Positions 24,713 through 36,469 of a stretch of 64,000 nucleotides of DNA are shown here, piece after piece (position 1 is the stretch's first letter; every line of letters starts with the position of its first letter). The stretch spans positions 7,938,501 to 8,002,500 of the forward strand of contig NC_056422.1 of NCBI RefSeq assembly GCF_905147365.1, given 5' to 3'. Source of the stretch: Aricia agestis. Taxonomy: Eukaryota > Arthropoda > Insecta > Lepidoptera > Lycaenidae. The notes under the pieces were generated by a model. It did not search any database and had not been told where the DNA came from. It worked only from the letters and a program-made list of their open reading frames with translations. The position numbers were made by a program, and so were the translations under genes.

Positions 24713-26419
24713 ACATATTTCTATTACCAAAATTGTGACACTTGATCAATTAAATATATTTTATATTACTCTTTAAATAGTTCAAAACAAATAGAAGTAT
24801 TCGCCCTGTATAAAAGTTAAAGTAAGTTGATAAAAATACTTTTCTCTGGTGTAATACATATTATATTGTGTCTTAGTCTTACCAACATTACACAATCTGT
24901 TATTCTGAACACTCTGGGCATACCACTGAGCACTAAAGTGCACAATTGCAGTGTAACACTGCTTGAAACTATATGAAGCTACACAAGGCTAATTGTAAAT
25001 GCGTAATTATTGTGGCTTAATAATAAAACTTTATGTGTGTATACTCGTATTACATGATAAATTGTTTTTATATTATCAAATCATTCTCAAATATATTGTT
25101 GTTTATTGGTTCGCCTTGTTCGATAACTCAACAGCAAAGTAAGACTTTAAAAATGTATGGGAATTGACATACAACGATCACTTTTTAAGTACTTTATAAT
25201 TTGTAATTTGTGGAGATGAACAATTAACTTAGTTTGTGAAATCTAACTCGAATTGGTAGAATTCAATGTAGGTATAAAGTGCGTCTTTACCTAAATATTA
25301 CAATCGACCCTTAAAGATATAAAACATAACTGCAGAGTAAAAAGTAATACTAACTTTATACTGAGCGTCGTAAAACGGAACGCCTCAAACAGGTGTTCGT
25401 TGAGCGATATTTGTCAAATAACAGTATTATTTTTGCCATTGAGTCAGTGCAGACGGGAGACACAATTTAAGAGATGAGTAACTAATAATTTAAAAACTGC
25501 AGTTTTTTTAACTGGAGGCTTAGCGCTAAAAAAAGATTTGAAAAAAAAAGATAACTTATATGACTAGATAGTAGATATTTTGGCCAGATGATGAAGTAGG
25601 TAAGTTACAAGGTTTGTTCTAATTATAATGGAAATAATTAGTAATTACTCTTATGTTGTAAAATGTTAGTTACCTATCATCCACTCATGTATACAATTGT
25701 TTCTGCCGACATATAATTGTTATTTTAAATTACCATGGCCGGTTAAGCCACACCACCAATCTTTCTTTAAAAATATATGCTGAATTTGCAGTCACTGCAT
25801 CCTGTCGCTGTCGCAGTCAATTGCTCGTCTGCGCCTACCGAACATCGTACACGGTACAGATCGTTTCGCGTTATGTTCCCACTTAAAAGGGTTCTTTATT
25901 AAATTATCCGGTCGCGTCGTTTAATAATATTATCAACTCGTGTCGAATTTTACGGTTCTTTCGCGTGTTATTTACATATAAGATTATTGTAAAAACGTTA
26001 TATTTGTAACTTTGTATGTAGCGTTTTTTTGGATATAGCTGTTTTGCTACAGGAAGGATAACTTTTAAATACGTGTTGTAGGGTTTTACTACAACTTTTT
26101 ATAAATAATTTTTAAGATATAATGTACTTTGCATTTTAAATTTATATCACGTTTCTAAAAAAATCACACGATTTTATGAATAATGTGATAATATAAATAA
26201 TAATAATTATTAATATGATTTTTTATTATTTCTTATAATAATTAAAGAATATACAAACGATTATATAAATAGAGAATTTATATAACGTTTCTAAAAAATC
26301 GCACATTTTTTTATGAATAATTAAAAATCCATTTTAAAAAGCTTATAATGCTGTTTTTTAAAATGATTTTTACGCTTTCTCATAATCAAAAGAATATAAT
26401 TTACAAATGATTATTATTA
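24713..26419. other. AT-rich intergenic sequence with one CpG-richer patch
   Basis: A patch at 25795-25930 (ctgtcgctgtcgcagtcaat, accgaacatcgtacacggta) is GC-richer than its surroundings and could be regulatory. Nothing in it is diagnostic. Confidence 0.4.
25580..25690 (+). repeat. Dispersed repeat U, copy 2
   Basis: agatgatgaagtaggtaagt then tacaaggtttgttctaatta; closest to the 8755 copy. Confidence 0.6.
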
Positions 26420-27195
26420 TATTATTAATATGCCAGTTAAAAACTTTGAATCCCGTTTTGACAGCCCCGGATCTTCAATTTTTTTCAGGCGGGGCAAAAA
26501 CTGAAAAATGCCCCCCCCCCCCCTCCCTACTTATGTTTATTTTCACCTTTATCATCCATACAATTTCAGCTATCAATATTATGTAGGATATATAATATAA
26601 TTAACAGGGTAGGGTTTAAAAGCGAGCGGGAGCCGGGCGCGTATTTTGAACGCGCAGTCCGCGATCAGGGTATCGGTCAAGTTGATATGGCCATGAAATT
26701 GCTGTACTTTTGCTATTATATATTTTATTACGTGGTCAATGATGAGTTGTTCATTGGTCCGTGAAGTATGAATTTGGCCGCCCCCTGAATTTGCCGCCCG
26801 GGGCACAGACCCCGGCTTGCCCCCCCCCCTAGATTCGGGGCTGCCTTTTGACGAAAAATGCAGAAACGTAGGTATTTATGTATGTAGGTAGGTATATAGT
26901 TTCTATGGTGAAGGAGTGCATCGAGCTAATACTATTTTGAAATTATGCTTTTATCATACATTTTTTTAAGAAATAAAACATTACACACACTGCAATGTGC
27001 ACACTACCATCTTTTTGAATGACAAGCCTACACATACGAATATACTCTTTTGTTTATGGTATAAGTCTCTTGTCAAATTAAAAATGGACCGTTGTTCTTT
27101 TTTATTAAATCTGAAATAGTCAATACTTTAAACGTGGAGCCAAAAGAAGAAGATAATTAAAAAGGTCAAATTTCGGCCATTAGGCGATCTCTAGT
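26420..27195 (-). repeat. Dispersed repeat X, copy 2, split by a hAT MITE
   Basis: The two parts (26420-26461 and 26852-27195) together match the minus strand of copies 1 and 3. The MITE at 26462-26843 is the later insertion. Confidence 0.75.
26462..26843. mobile_element. hAT-type MITE (382 bp) with 8-bp target duplication
   Basis: The terminal inverted repeats are cagccccggatct at the left and agattcggggctg at the right. The 8-bp flanks are cgttttga (26454-26461) and ccttttga (26844-26851), differing at one base. It contains a C-run, a GC-rich core (gagcgggagccgggcgcgta) and a poly-C/G end. It sits inside a copy of repeat X (26420-27195). Confidence 0.75.
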
Positions 27196-27357
27196 AATCA
27201 TAAAATCTCAAACACACTTCTTATAATCAGATTCTCACATAAAACAAGTACTTGCTGACAATATCTTGTATTGAGGGCGTCCAAGTGACCTGGATTACAG
27301 TCGTATGGGAGTTGCGGGAGACATTACAATAATGAATCGAGTTATTGTCTATATTTA

Positions 27358-27665
27358 ACTGACTTCAAAAAAAGGAGGTTATCAATTCGACGCGTATGTA
27401 TGTAATATTTTCAGAACTGTCCAGTTTGGTATATGTTAATCTATAGCAGCTTCTGAACAAATGTGCCAAATTTCAAAAGTGTATGTATGTATGTTTTTAT
27501 GTTTGTGCACGCATATCTCCGGAACTACAAGTCTGATTTAAGTGATTTTTATGTTGTACTAGGTATTGTTTAACTTAGGGAATACTGCAAGTTTCATTAA
27601 AATCGGTTCAGTAGTTTTTCATTGTCAAAAGTGATTTTGATTGGATAACATCAAAATATTATCCA
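27358..27665 (+). repeat. Dispersed repeat of the gacttcaaaaaaggagg type
   Basis: actgacttcaaaaaaaggag to aaaatcggttcagtagtttt. A common lepidopteran repeat with internal (tatg)n runs; class unresolved. Confidence 0.5.
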
Positions 27666-27699
27666 ATGAACAACGCTGTTAAATAGATAAACTCTAATT

Positions 27700-28549
27700 T
27701 AAAAAACTAACTGTATATAATATTATATACTCCACATAATAAGTACACCACAAGTATTCCAAAACTAACTTCTATAATACCAAGAAATTATAAAGAAACT
27801 AAACACTAACGGTGATGATCATAGGCGATAATATTATCACCCAGTGTAATTATCACAAGAGTTTTTATTTAACAAAGCTCTGGAACATAAAAAGAAGCAG
27901 TAATGCAGGTTATATTGTTTTGCAGATGATAAAAAAGTATATCGCGTTTAATTGTCGTTTGAGGTTTCAAATGTTTGCAATAAAAAACTGTTACAAATTG
28001 CTGAGCGCTGAAATTCAATTTTAAACTTTACCATGTTAAACATAGCGTTGTTTTCCGTTCAATTTACCTTTGCGTCATTAAGCTTAAACTGTTTTAAAAG
28101 TGAAACAATTATTATTTTTGCTACACCTTGCACACAAATTAAATTATCAAGAGATTTTTATCAATGTTGTCAGGATAAGCGTTGTATTGACTATAATTAT
28201 TATGAATGCTTGGGAAAACTAATTTAAGTTGCAATATTATGCGTTTGTAACCTAATTAATGCATATTGAAAACTTATTGATCTACTACTCTAGTCTACTT
28301 ATTTAATGAATCTTTAGCTTTATTTACGACGAAACAAACTGTATTTATTTTCTCAAAACATGCTTTGAGAAATATTATCAACGCCCTCTGCCCCTACCAT
28401 AGTAATAAAAAGTGTCGTTACAACTTTTTCAGGCTAGCCCAAGGCGCAACGCACGATAAGGAACTACGTTCCAAAAACTTAAAGACTTCATGAGGCCACT
28501 ACCACTCAGATGTTTGTGTCATACTAAAAGTATTTTTCTTCTTTTCCAG
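27700..28549. other. AT-rich sequence upstream of the putative 5' UTR exon
   Basis: No promoter motif can be assigned. The open frames are AT-biased and unrecognised. Confidence 0.4.
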
Positions 28550-28677
28550 ATATCACAATGAGAACCGAGTGAGCCAGTGGTTGTGTAGGATGCGGTGGCG
28601 CGCGTGACTGTCGGCCGGATGCGGAGAGCGAGCGTCTACAGCGTCAGTGAAGGCGTGGAGCGTTGCGCCTGCACGAG
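28550..28677 (+). other. Probable non-coding 5' exon of the transporter gene
   Basis: A GC-rich 128-bp block in AT-rich sequence is preceded by a pyrimidine-rich acceptor (tcttcttttccag) and followed by a GT donor (gcacgag then gtacta). It contains a short ATG AGA ACC GAG TGA open frame and no long frame that continues a recognisable protein, so it fits a spliced 5' UTR exon. It lies about 3.2 kb upstream of the exon with the start codon, on the same strand. The link to that gene is inferred from position, strand and composition. An exon of an unrelated non-coding transcript is the main alternative. Confidence 0.4.
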
Positions 28678-28737
28678 GTACTACCACGTAATCATGCTTC
28701 ATACTATCATACTACACTATATACTATATACACTATA

Positions 28738-28901
28738 CAGACTGTTTCAAGTAAAGTATACTAAGCCGAAAGGGCATTTCGCATATTTCCAAAAGTCGTA
28801 GGACAAAAATTGTTCAAAATGTCAGCGGCTGACTCAGGGTCATTTTGAACAATTTCAGCCCCTTTTGGGCTTTGTAGGTACACCTTATTTGAAACAACCT
28901 G
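28738..28901. mobile_element. TA-flanked MITE just after the putative 5' UTR exon
   Basis: The ends cagactgtttcaagtaaagt and, inverted, caggttgtttcaaataaggt match. TA lies on both sides. An internal perfect inverted repeat aaattgttcaaaatg spans 28807-28855. Confidence 0.65.
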
Positions 28902-30580
28902 TATAATAATATTTTAAAGGCGAAAGTTTGTAACGACTATAAACAGTCAACTCAATAATCGGTTGAACCCTAAATGGACCCAACCCGTTGAAACCTTATT
29001 TCACAATGTTAATGGACTACAATACTTTTTGCTTGATATTTGTTTAAATAATCCCTAGTTATAGATTAATCGATAATCTGTTTATCCAAACAGTAACTTA
29101 CTAAAGATCTAACTATTTTATCAAGAAAATAATCAGTGTAATCTATTGAATAGTATATTTGTAGTAGCTCCGAGTAATATTAGAATGGTCCAAAACTACT
29201 TTATAAGTTTTAATCCACACAAGAAATAAAGATTGTAAGTTATGTAGCATGTGCGGCGGGGGTGTATGTAATCCTTAATATTCGTCTTATTGGTATTCAT
29301 TCCGCGTCCCGACCGTACGATAGTCAAGTGCTTACAAACTCCAATCCCCAATATGTGAAAGTTTGATCATAGATTTTACTTGAAATCATGTGGTAGTTTT
29401 CAGAAACCTGCAATTTGTGTTTTCCAGCTGTTTGTAATATTTCTTCTTCGTAAATATCGGATTAATACACTACACTCGCCTAAGAGAGATATTTTGGCAG
29501 TATATAACTATTTAAGAATAGTCTATCTTTGTCTATCTTGTGACTTTTCTTATGTATCAGACGTAGGTGCTATTAGAATGGGATGCGTCTGACACGCGCG
29601 TGACAGCTGGCCAGCCGTAGTCGGCTAACAAAATAACGTTTTTTCGCGTACATTTCTTTTAAGTTTTGTTATTTTTTTTGTGGAAACAATAGGTAATATA
29701 TTACATTATTATAGTAATTGGTTAATATTAGTGAGTGGAAAAAGGGGTAAGATTCTGAATGGTAAATCACGTTTCACGCCAAATGATTCTGCCAATTGAT
29801 AAATATTTCGATGAAGAATGAAGCTTATAAAAAATAATAACAAGAAATATTTTTCATGAAAATTTTGTGTTTGCTCAAAAATAAGAAAATAAACCACAGG
29901 GTTGACCAAAAACACAGTAATATCTTTAATGTACAGAATAGGTCGATTACGTATTTTATTATTTACTATTATGTATTTATAAACCTATAAATTAATGTTC
30001 AGAATATTTTTGCTAATGCTACTTCATTAGCAAACAAAACTGTCATTCCTATGTCAATCTGATCCCATTCTGATCGCGCGCGGATTATGAATATAAAATT
30101 AGTAAGGGGTAATATCAGATATCATTTGTTAAAACAAATCAAAGAAAAAAGGTAAACTTACAATGTTGTGGACTTCTTTTGAAATATTTCGTGGATACGT
30201 AGCTTCAGTGTACACGTGTCTATTATATTTTTTTCTGAGAGAGCTAAAAATAAATGGACTGAGCATTCAAAGAAAAAATATATAGATAACAAAGAACCGT
30301 TCGCGTATTATCAGGTCCGCTTCCCGTAATAAAAGATGCTTATCAATTGATTCTTTCAGAATCACAAAGACTTCCAAATAAGGATCAAAGTGAGGAAATC
30401 AGATAGCTCATGTCGTCATGACTGACAATACAAAGTATTCAATCGTGCGAGATTTGAGAGCAAAGAGGCCTTAGTCAAACAATGTTCATTTCTGAAGGTA
30501 AGGCTACTGTAATATTTCATTGCATAAAACGTTACTTTTAATAAGTTGCCTTAGATACAATTGATTCGAGAATTTAGTAA
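28902..30580. other. Presumed 5' UTR intron, no feature recognised
   Basis: AT-rich, with no coding similarity on either strand. A short GC patch at 29590-29630 (cacgcgcgtgacagctggcc) was not identified. Confidence 0.4.
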
Positions 30581-30584
30581 GCCG

Positions 30585-30710
30585 AGGCTAACTAGGCCGG
30601 CAACGTTCCGGCAGCTCTTCTGATGTTGCGAGTGTCCATGGGCGACGGTAGTTGCTTACCATCAGGTGACCCGTTTGCTCGTTTGCCCCCTTATTTTATA
30701 AAAAAAAGCT
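30585..30710 (+). mobile_element. LINE-A 3' tail fragment
   Basis: Only the terminal part (ccggcaacgttccggcagct through tttgcccccttatttta and A's) remains. It matches the tail of the 51100-51352 copy. Confidence 0.7.
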
Positions 30711-31319
30711 TTTTTTCCAAATTTTTCCTATGACAAAGAAGAAGCTGGTGCTTTTAACTTTGATGAAATTATTTTAATAAAGATGCTAATAAAAGATAAG
30801 ATTATTTATGCGGTTATGAGAGGACACAAATAATATCGAATAAAATTTGTCTTTTTCAATTGAAAATGTACAATTGAAGCCAAAAAACTATCCGTTACAA
30901 AAGGATATTGTTCAGAAATGCTCCTTAGAGATATATTTTGCTTCTGTAAAAGGAAACGAACCTGTGCTATAGCTTCAAAGTTACCAATTTTTTTTAACTT
31001 TATGAAGATCAAAATATCATTATATTAGAATGAGTTCACATTCGGTTTCTGCACTGGAAACGCTCGGTCTTTCTCGCTTCGTCTGAACTAGCACTAACAC
31101 GTCGCTCGGCTGGAAGATCTTCCTTTCCTTTACGACCACCACTCCTATACCTATATCTACACCTACAGCAAGATTATAATACTCGTACTATGGTTTCAGA
31201 TTGATACTTTTGATTCAATATTGTAATCCTAAAGTGTTCGCTAAATATCTTGCTGTTTGAGCCACCTAAAAAAAGAAAAAAAAAGACGGGTTGCACTCCG
31301 GGAGTGCCGGCAGAAGTGA

Positions 31320-31815
31320 AAACTTGATTATTAACGTTGTACATTATTTTTTTTTAACCCATTGTTTATGAAAATCGATTTTTAAAAAATCTATTTTTTT
31401 AATTAATCGAAACCCTTACAGTCGATTAAATTTTAACTCATTTTTTATGAAAATTGATTATTTAATTAATCGAAACCCTTACAATTTTTTAACCCAATTT
31501 TTATAAAAATTGATTTAAAAAAATCGATTTTTATAATTAATCGAAACCCTTACAATCGATTAAATTTATAACCCATTTTTTATGAAAATCGATTTTTTAA
31601 ATTAATCGAAACCCTTATATCGATTAAAAAATATCGACAATCGAAAAAAAAAACAATCGATTGTTCGATTAATCGATTTCGATGTTACAACACTACACTC
31701 CAACCGTCTTACGGTTTTTCGATCAGCACAAGAATCTGACGCTAGTTTCACAGTTTTTACCCATCCCACATAAGTGTTCAACGCCGCTAAAGAAGTTTTA
31801 ACTTCAAAAAGATGG
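31320..31815 (-). repeat. Element with atcgatt-rich tandem units, copy 1, abutting transporter exon 1
   Basis: About four units of roughly 75-80 bp share ttaacccattttttatgaaa, atcgattttt and aattaatcgaaacccttaca (31355-31620). They are followed by a unique flank (tgttacaacactacactcca, then accgtcttacggtttttcga). The same arrangement in the opposite orientation is at 48630-49025. The copy ends about 25 bp before the likely acceptor of the start-codon exon. Confidence 0.75.
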
Positions 31816-31874
31816 TAATAACGGAATGTATGTTCGCAGGTAGCGCGGGCGCGGGTGCGGGTGCGACGGCAGCC

Positions 31875-31886
31875 ATGGCCGGCTGA
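31875..31886 (+). promoter_or_regulatory. Three-codon uORF overlapping the start codon (TGATG)
   Basis: atg gcc ggc tga ends on the A of the main ATG at 31886. The uORF start has the stronger context (gccATGg) and would intercept scanning ribosomes, so the main frame would depend on leaky scanning or re-initiation. Confidence 0.5.
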
Positions 31887-32000
31887 TGGATGGCTGGTGG
31901 TCACCGTCGCCGACCGCGTCCCCGCCGCCGCCGCCCCGCGCCCCGCGCTGCCGCTGCCGCCGACCCATCTCCACCAGCTACAACTGCCTACCTCACTATG
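31886..32000 (+). CDS. Monocarboxylate-transporter-like protein, exon 1 (N-terminal cytoplasmic tail)
   Basis: This exon encodes 38 codons plus one base (phase 1), starting MDGWWSPSPTASPPPPP and ending YNCLPHY. It should form the disordered, proline- and arginine-rich cytoplasmic N-terminus. A canonical donor (ctatg then gtgagt) follows. The frame was chosen because only this one joins exon 2 correctly, giving LPHY-DGWGDMEE. An in-frame TAG at 31841-31843 lies just inside the likely acceptor (tgttcgcag ending 31839), so 31886 is the first usable in-frame ATG. An upstream ATG at 31875 in strong context (gccatgg) opens a three-codon uORF whose TGA overlaps this ATG. The ATG at 31890 opens a different frame that does not splice sensibly. 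The SLC16 assignment rests on exons 2-4. Confidence 0.65.
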
Positions 32001-32573
32001 GTGAGTATACCTTGCGTCAGCCGTACGTGTTCCCAAACTTTATTATGCCGTGGCCTGATAATTTCTACACTGTGCCTTCGTGACCCATTGAACCCTTTTA
32101 AAACAAGCCGGATTTGTTGATGTTAATTAATAATATACATATTTTAATAATGTTTTATTAATACTAAGCACAATGTACCTACATAGTATTATAATGTTTT
32201 GGTATGAAATGTTGCGACCCGGTATTTTATTTTGATGGCCCGGTACCGGGTCGTGACCCAGTGATTGTAAGACGCTGCCTTACGTCAATAGGTAACGGTG
32301 GGTTACCGAAATATGAAGCTGCCCGTCCCGTTGAGGGGACTGTGTTTTTAAGATCTAATAGAATCGCTGTGCTTGGCAAGCTCAAGGTGAGGCAAATGTA
32401 TTTATTATATTGGTTCTCATAAACACTATTCTCGCAACGCGACTCTGATAAAAACGCATCCTAAAAGGGCTTATCAATAATATCATCAGACATCAGAGTT
32501 GTAATACTCTGGGTCCAACTACTACTATTGTGGACTGACAACCAGGTGCAGGTTTTATAATGGTTATTAATTA

Positions 32574-33866
32574 CCTAGGTAACACTGAAATTTTTTAGAA
32601 AATGAAAAACGGCTTAATGTAGAAAGTTGACAATACTTTTATTGTTTTTAGAAGTAATTTCCTTTCCTCTACACATCGTCGCATTCGATGGAACCACCGA
32701 AAAAAGCAGTGGGCCCAGTCTTCTTTAGGGGTCTCTTCTGTGGCATTTTCGTACGCTTTCATCGCATCTTCACGGCTCGTAAAGCGAGTACCTCGAATTT
32801 TTTCTTTATTTCTTGAGAATAAATTAAAGCCGCAGGGCGGCAGGCCAGGACTATATGCCGTATGACTCAATATCTCAACACGTGCCATAGTCAAATATTC
32901 AACAGTCCGTCTCGCGGAGTGCGCTGAAGCATTGTTGTGGTGAAGGAGTGTCCTGCTTCGAGGGCGCTGCTGTCGAAATTTTTCCAAGACGACAGGCATA
33001 CAGCGATTGACATACCATTCTGCAGTAATTGTCCTTTCATCTTCTAGCACAACTGTCGCAATTTTCGATTAAATTTACATTTCCGACCAATGAATGAGGC
33101 AATCATCTTTTTGCCTTGACTTCTTCCTTTCTTTACCTTAGTTAGCCAAACCTCGAAAGGAAACCCTTAAGCTGATTGTCTTTTGGTTTCGGGTTCGTAG
33201 CAATATATCCAGCTTTCACCACCTGTGAGGTTGTCAAATACAGCATTTGAGTCACGTTGAACTTATCTAACATTTGGCGACATCAGTCCATGCGAAGGCG
33301 TTTCTTGTCGTCGATTTAAGTATGGGGAATGCATCTGGTACAAAGCTTCCTGACGCCTAAATATTCATGTAATATTTTTTTAACTTAACTCATAGCAATG
33401 CCTAGGCTTACTTGTATCTGCTGGTAGGTCACTCTTTTATCTCCCTCTATCATGCGTCGCACAACACTAATGTTAACTTCAGTAGTCGCTGTTAAAGGAC
33501 GTCCCGCACGCGGATCATCAGTGAGATTGCTACGTCCACGTTTAAACTCGTTAAACCAATTGTAAATAGTCACACGAGATGGGGCTTCATTATGAAATGG
33601 TAATAGCAGCCTATCAAAGCTTTGTTATTGAGTAAGCCCACAACGAAAGTCATAAAAAATCATTAACTGAAAATTTTCTCGCGTTAAGTTCATTTTCACG
33701 TGTAACAAAAGTTTTATATTTGCCGCCAATTCACCAAAACAAACGACAAATAAATGTAATATACCAGATTATGTTACCAAAGAGTTCTAAAATTATAATT
33801 AAAAAAAAGTTTTCATTAGTAATGTTTCTAACTGGCTAGTTCTAAACACTTTCAGTGTGACCCACG
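32574..33866 (-). mobile_element. Degenerate Tc1/mariner-family element (1.29 kb) in intron 1
   Basis: Imperfect terminal inverted repeats of about 28 bp (cctaggtaacactgaaat against cgtgggtcacactgaaag read from the other strand, about 22 of 28 matching) are each flanked by TA at 32572-32573 and 33867-33868. The 1293-bp length and TA target site are typical of mariner. The transposase remnant is on the minus strand, inside the first coding intron of the transporter gene. Confidence 0.9.
32595..33693 (-). pseudogene. Dead mariner transposase
   Basis: The frame starts MNLTRENFQLMIFYDFR at 33693 and hits TAA at codon 23 (33625-33627). It resumes with the paired-like HTH region (TIYNWFNEFKRGRSNLTDDP, then GRPLTATTE and RRMIEGDKRVTYQQI) around 33573-33385. 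The C-terminal catalytic half, beginning ITAEWYVNRCMPVVLEKF, spans 33050-32595. The second and third catalytic Asp of the D,D34D triad are lost: HHNNASAH has Asn and PCGFN has Gly, with the correct 34-residue spacing. Frame breaks separate the two halves. It cannot encode an active enzyme. Confidence 0.9.
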
Positions 33867-33868
33867 TA

Positions 33869-34697
33869 TGTCAAGTTTTTTTACGTGTTCAATTAGTTTG
33901 AAACAAGCTTACACTGCTATACAACGTCCGAAAATACTGAGTTCTAAATTCAAAGTTCCCAAGATCTTGATCAAAATGAAGTAAAAGCATATATCTTCAC
34001 GGTAAATAGCGCTGTGCAATAATAGTGCTCGAACATCGGGCAAGCGAAATATTTATATTTGCGTTCACTCCAGCCAACGAGTGCAAAACTTGATCTCTGA
34101 GTAAGGCTTAGCTCATACTGAATTGCGAGTTTTTTTTTAACGTACTCGTAGCCAGTTGAAATTAATATACTCCATAATATAAAAAAGAGCCGTAATACAT
34201 TTAGGCAGCGCGAAATTCGAAATCATACAATAAAACGTGGACCTTCTTGTGTAGTAAACTACGGTAGGTAGTAAATAAATATTAAGTATTCATAATATGT
34301 CATTTTTTATATTTTTCAAATTATGATAATAATATTATAATGATGAATATCTTAAAACGTCGTGCCTTGTCACGTCGTCGCTTGTGTGACCAGATCCTAG
34401 GTAAGGAACACAATATTATTTGTTCCCGTGTTTGGTACATTTACATCCAAGATTGAATTTCGCATATTCATAATGTAATATTCAATTGAATATATTATTA
34501 TTTATGTGCTATGGAGAAATATTTTTATGTCGTTTCTTTTTTGGCTCATGGGCTTTATAATATAAAGCCTTTTACTATATTATAATATGAGTATCATTAG
34601 ACTATTACTGAATTGAAATGTTTTGTGATAATATCACACTATAACGGGCAAAAGTTAACTACACTTCGTTTTAAAAAAAAAAAGAAGTTTAAAAAAC
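33869..34697. other. Intron sequence after the mariner, nothing recognised
   Basis: AT-rich, with no coding frame or repeat structure identified. Confidence 0.4.
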
Positions 34698-34937
34698 CAA
34701 AACCCGACTACTCAAACACGCTCTAAAGCTCTAGGTGGCGCTACAGTCAATTTGGCATGATGGTAGCCTATAACCAGCGGACAACCAAGATGCTTCTAAC
34801 GACACCTCATTTGTCCAAATACGATAAGTAGTTTTAAAGTTACGAGGGAACAGATGAATATCCATACCCATATACATACATACATACAGGCCAAAATCAT
34901 AACCCTCATTTTTGCTTCGCCGTAGTCGGGTAAAAAA
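34698..34937. repeat. Dispersed repeat with acccgacta/tagtcgggt ends
   Basis: Short inverted termini enclose ctctaggtggcgctacagtc and a (atac)n stretch. Possibly a non-autonomous DNA transposon. Confidence 0.4.
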
Positions 34938-35732
34938 CTATAGAAGCAAGTGCTTGTGTAGTGTAGCTCATTACCGATGGACTCACTGTCGTAAAAAACT
35001 TTAAAAGAATTGACCATATTTAAGTACGCCACCTAGAAACTACGTAATATTATGTTTTGTACAAAAAATACATAAAAACTGTAATAAAGTATTTTGCGAA
35101 CTATCTGTCGTTTATTTATAAGTTGCTTCTTGAATCAAGTGAGTAGACGGCGTGGAGGAACTGCATTACTGTTTTGCAATTACGGAAATACGCCTTGCCA
35201 ACTACTTGCCAAGTCTTGGCTTTGTTAAAAACCACAAAAACTAAAAAGTCAACAGAAAACAAGTTTGTTGGCTACCAAAATACTGGAATCTAAAGCAATT
35301 GAATTAGTCAAAATGTTTATATTACATACCTATATATTTTATATTTATTTTGCTGTTTAATTTTTTATCAATCTGAATCAAATCATGGCACTGCAAAGGT
35401 TGTAATTTGTAGTTTATTGGGAATAAAATGTTGTCCATTAAGGGCTGATTTCTAATTCGTCGGATAATTAATTTTACCACAGAAATAAATTTGGCGTTTT
35501 CACAGATTTTATATGAAAAAAAATTATTATGCTTTGGGTAAAAGTTACGTCTGACGATTGAAAAATCGGCCCTTTAAGTACCATACTCGGATTCGTAAGA
35601 TAGTTGCACAAAAACTCTATATAACAAGGTGGAAGGAACTTTGATATTATTTTGATCAAATGTTTATCTTAGATCGATCCATTGGGGGAGAAGCTATGAA
35701 AACAATAATTATTATGATTACATTTATACTAA

Positions 35733-35943
35733 CTCATACTAATATTGTAAGTGCGAAAGTATGTCTATCTGTCTGTCTGTCACCTCTTCATGCCTAAACC
35801 GCTAAACCGATTTTGCTGAAATTTGGTATGGAGATACTTTGAATCTCGGGAAAGGACATAAGATACTTTTTATCCCGGAAAAATATACGGTTTCCGCGCG
35901 ATAAACGTCATTTGGCGAAATGGTATTGCAGGCGTCATCTAGT
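35733..35943 (+). repeat. Repeat Y copy just upstream of transporter exon 2
   Basis: It runs from aatattgtaagtgcgaaagt to ggcgtcatctagt, ending about 180 bp before exon 2. Confidence 0.75.
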
Positions 35944-36122
35944 CATAAAAAAATTAGTAAAAAACAGTATAATACCTATTATTTTGTATGCAATAGAAAG
36001 GTGGTAGGCATCGTAGTTTAGACGTTCCTCCTCCGACGTTTAAAAAGTGTATGCATATTACCTATTTTGAACAAAAATATATTTTTTTTCTTTCACTACT
36101 TACTACTTCTGTTCTCCCACAG

Positions 36123-36273
36123 ATGGCTGGGGCGACATGGAGGAGGACTCAACAGGCGGCGCGCTGCGAGAACGCGAGTTGCGGTCGCTGCACCGCACCG
36201 TGCCCGCGTTGCGCCGCCGGGAGCTCGACACCAGGCCCATCAAGCACCACTACTACCCCGAGGGGGGGTGGGG
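36123..36273 (+). CDS. Monocarboxylate-transporter-like protein, exon 2 (ends in the PEGGWG motif)
   Basis: The 151-nt exon has a strong polypyrimidine tract and acceptor (cttctgttctcccacag) and a donor (gggg then gtgagt). Entered in phase 1 it reads DGWGDMEEDSTGGALRERE, then an Arg/Glu-rich stretch, and ends in HHYYPEGGWG, leaving phase 2. PEGGWG followed by W from exon 3 recreates the conserved [D/E]G[G/S][W/F][G/A]W motif at the start of TM1 in SLC16 monocarboxylate transporters (known family motif). The rest is an acidic/basic cytoplasmic segment. The intron before it is about 4.1 kb and carries a mariner; the intron after it is about 6.6 kb. Short open frames in the other phases are shadows. 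Confidence 0.85.
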
Positions 36274-36469
36274 GTGAGTTTACAGGGTTTTTTGATATCT
36301 CACAATTGGGCAGGGCTCTCACACATAACTGCGCATCGAATCGCAAATGAAGACGGGAGTGGAAGAACCATGTAAGTAGCTGCAGTTAAAATTGCCGTTT
36401 TTTTCATAAATTGAACTTTAGGGCCAGAAAATGATTTTAAATAAAAAAACTGTAGAGTTTATGTGTAGC

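Noticed and set aside
31602..32036. 144-codon minus-strand frame opposite exon 1
   Set aside because: Antisense of a GC-rich exon and a repeat; no recognisable domain, and the plus-strand splice chain is consistent.
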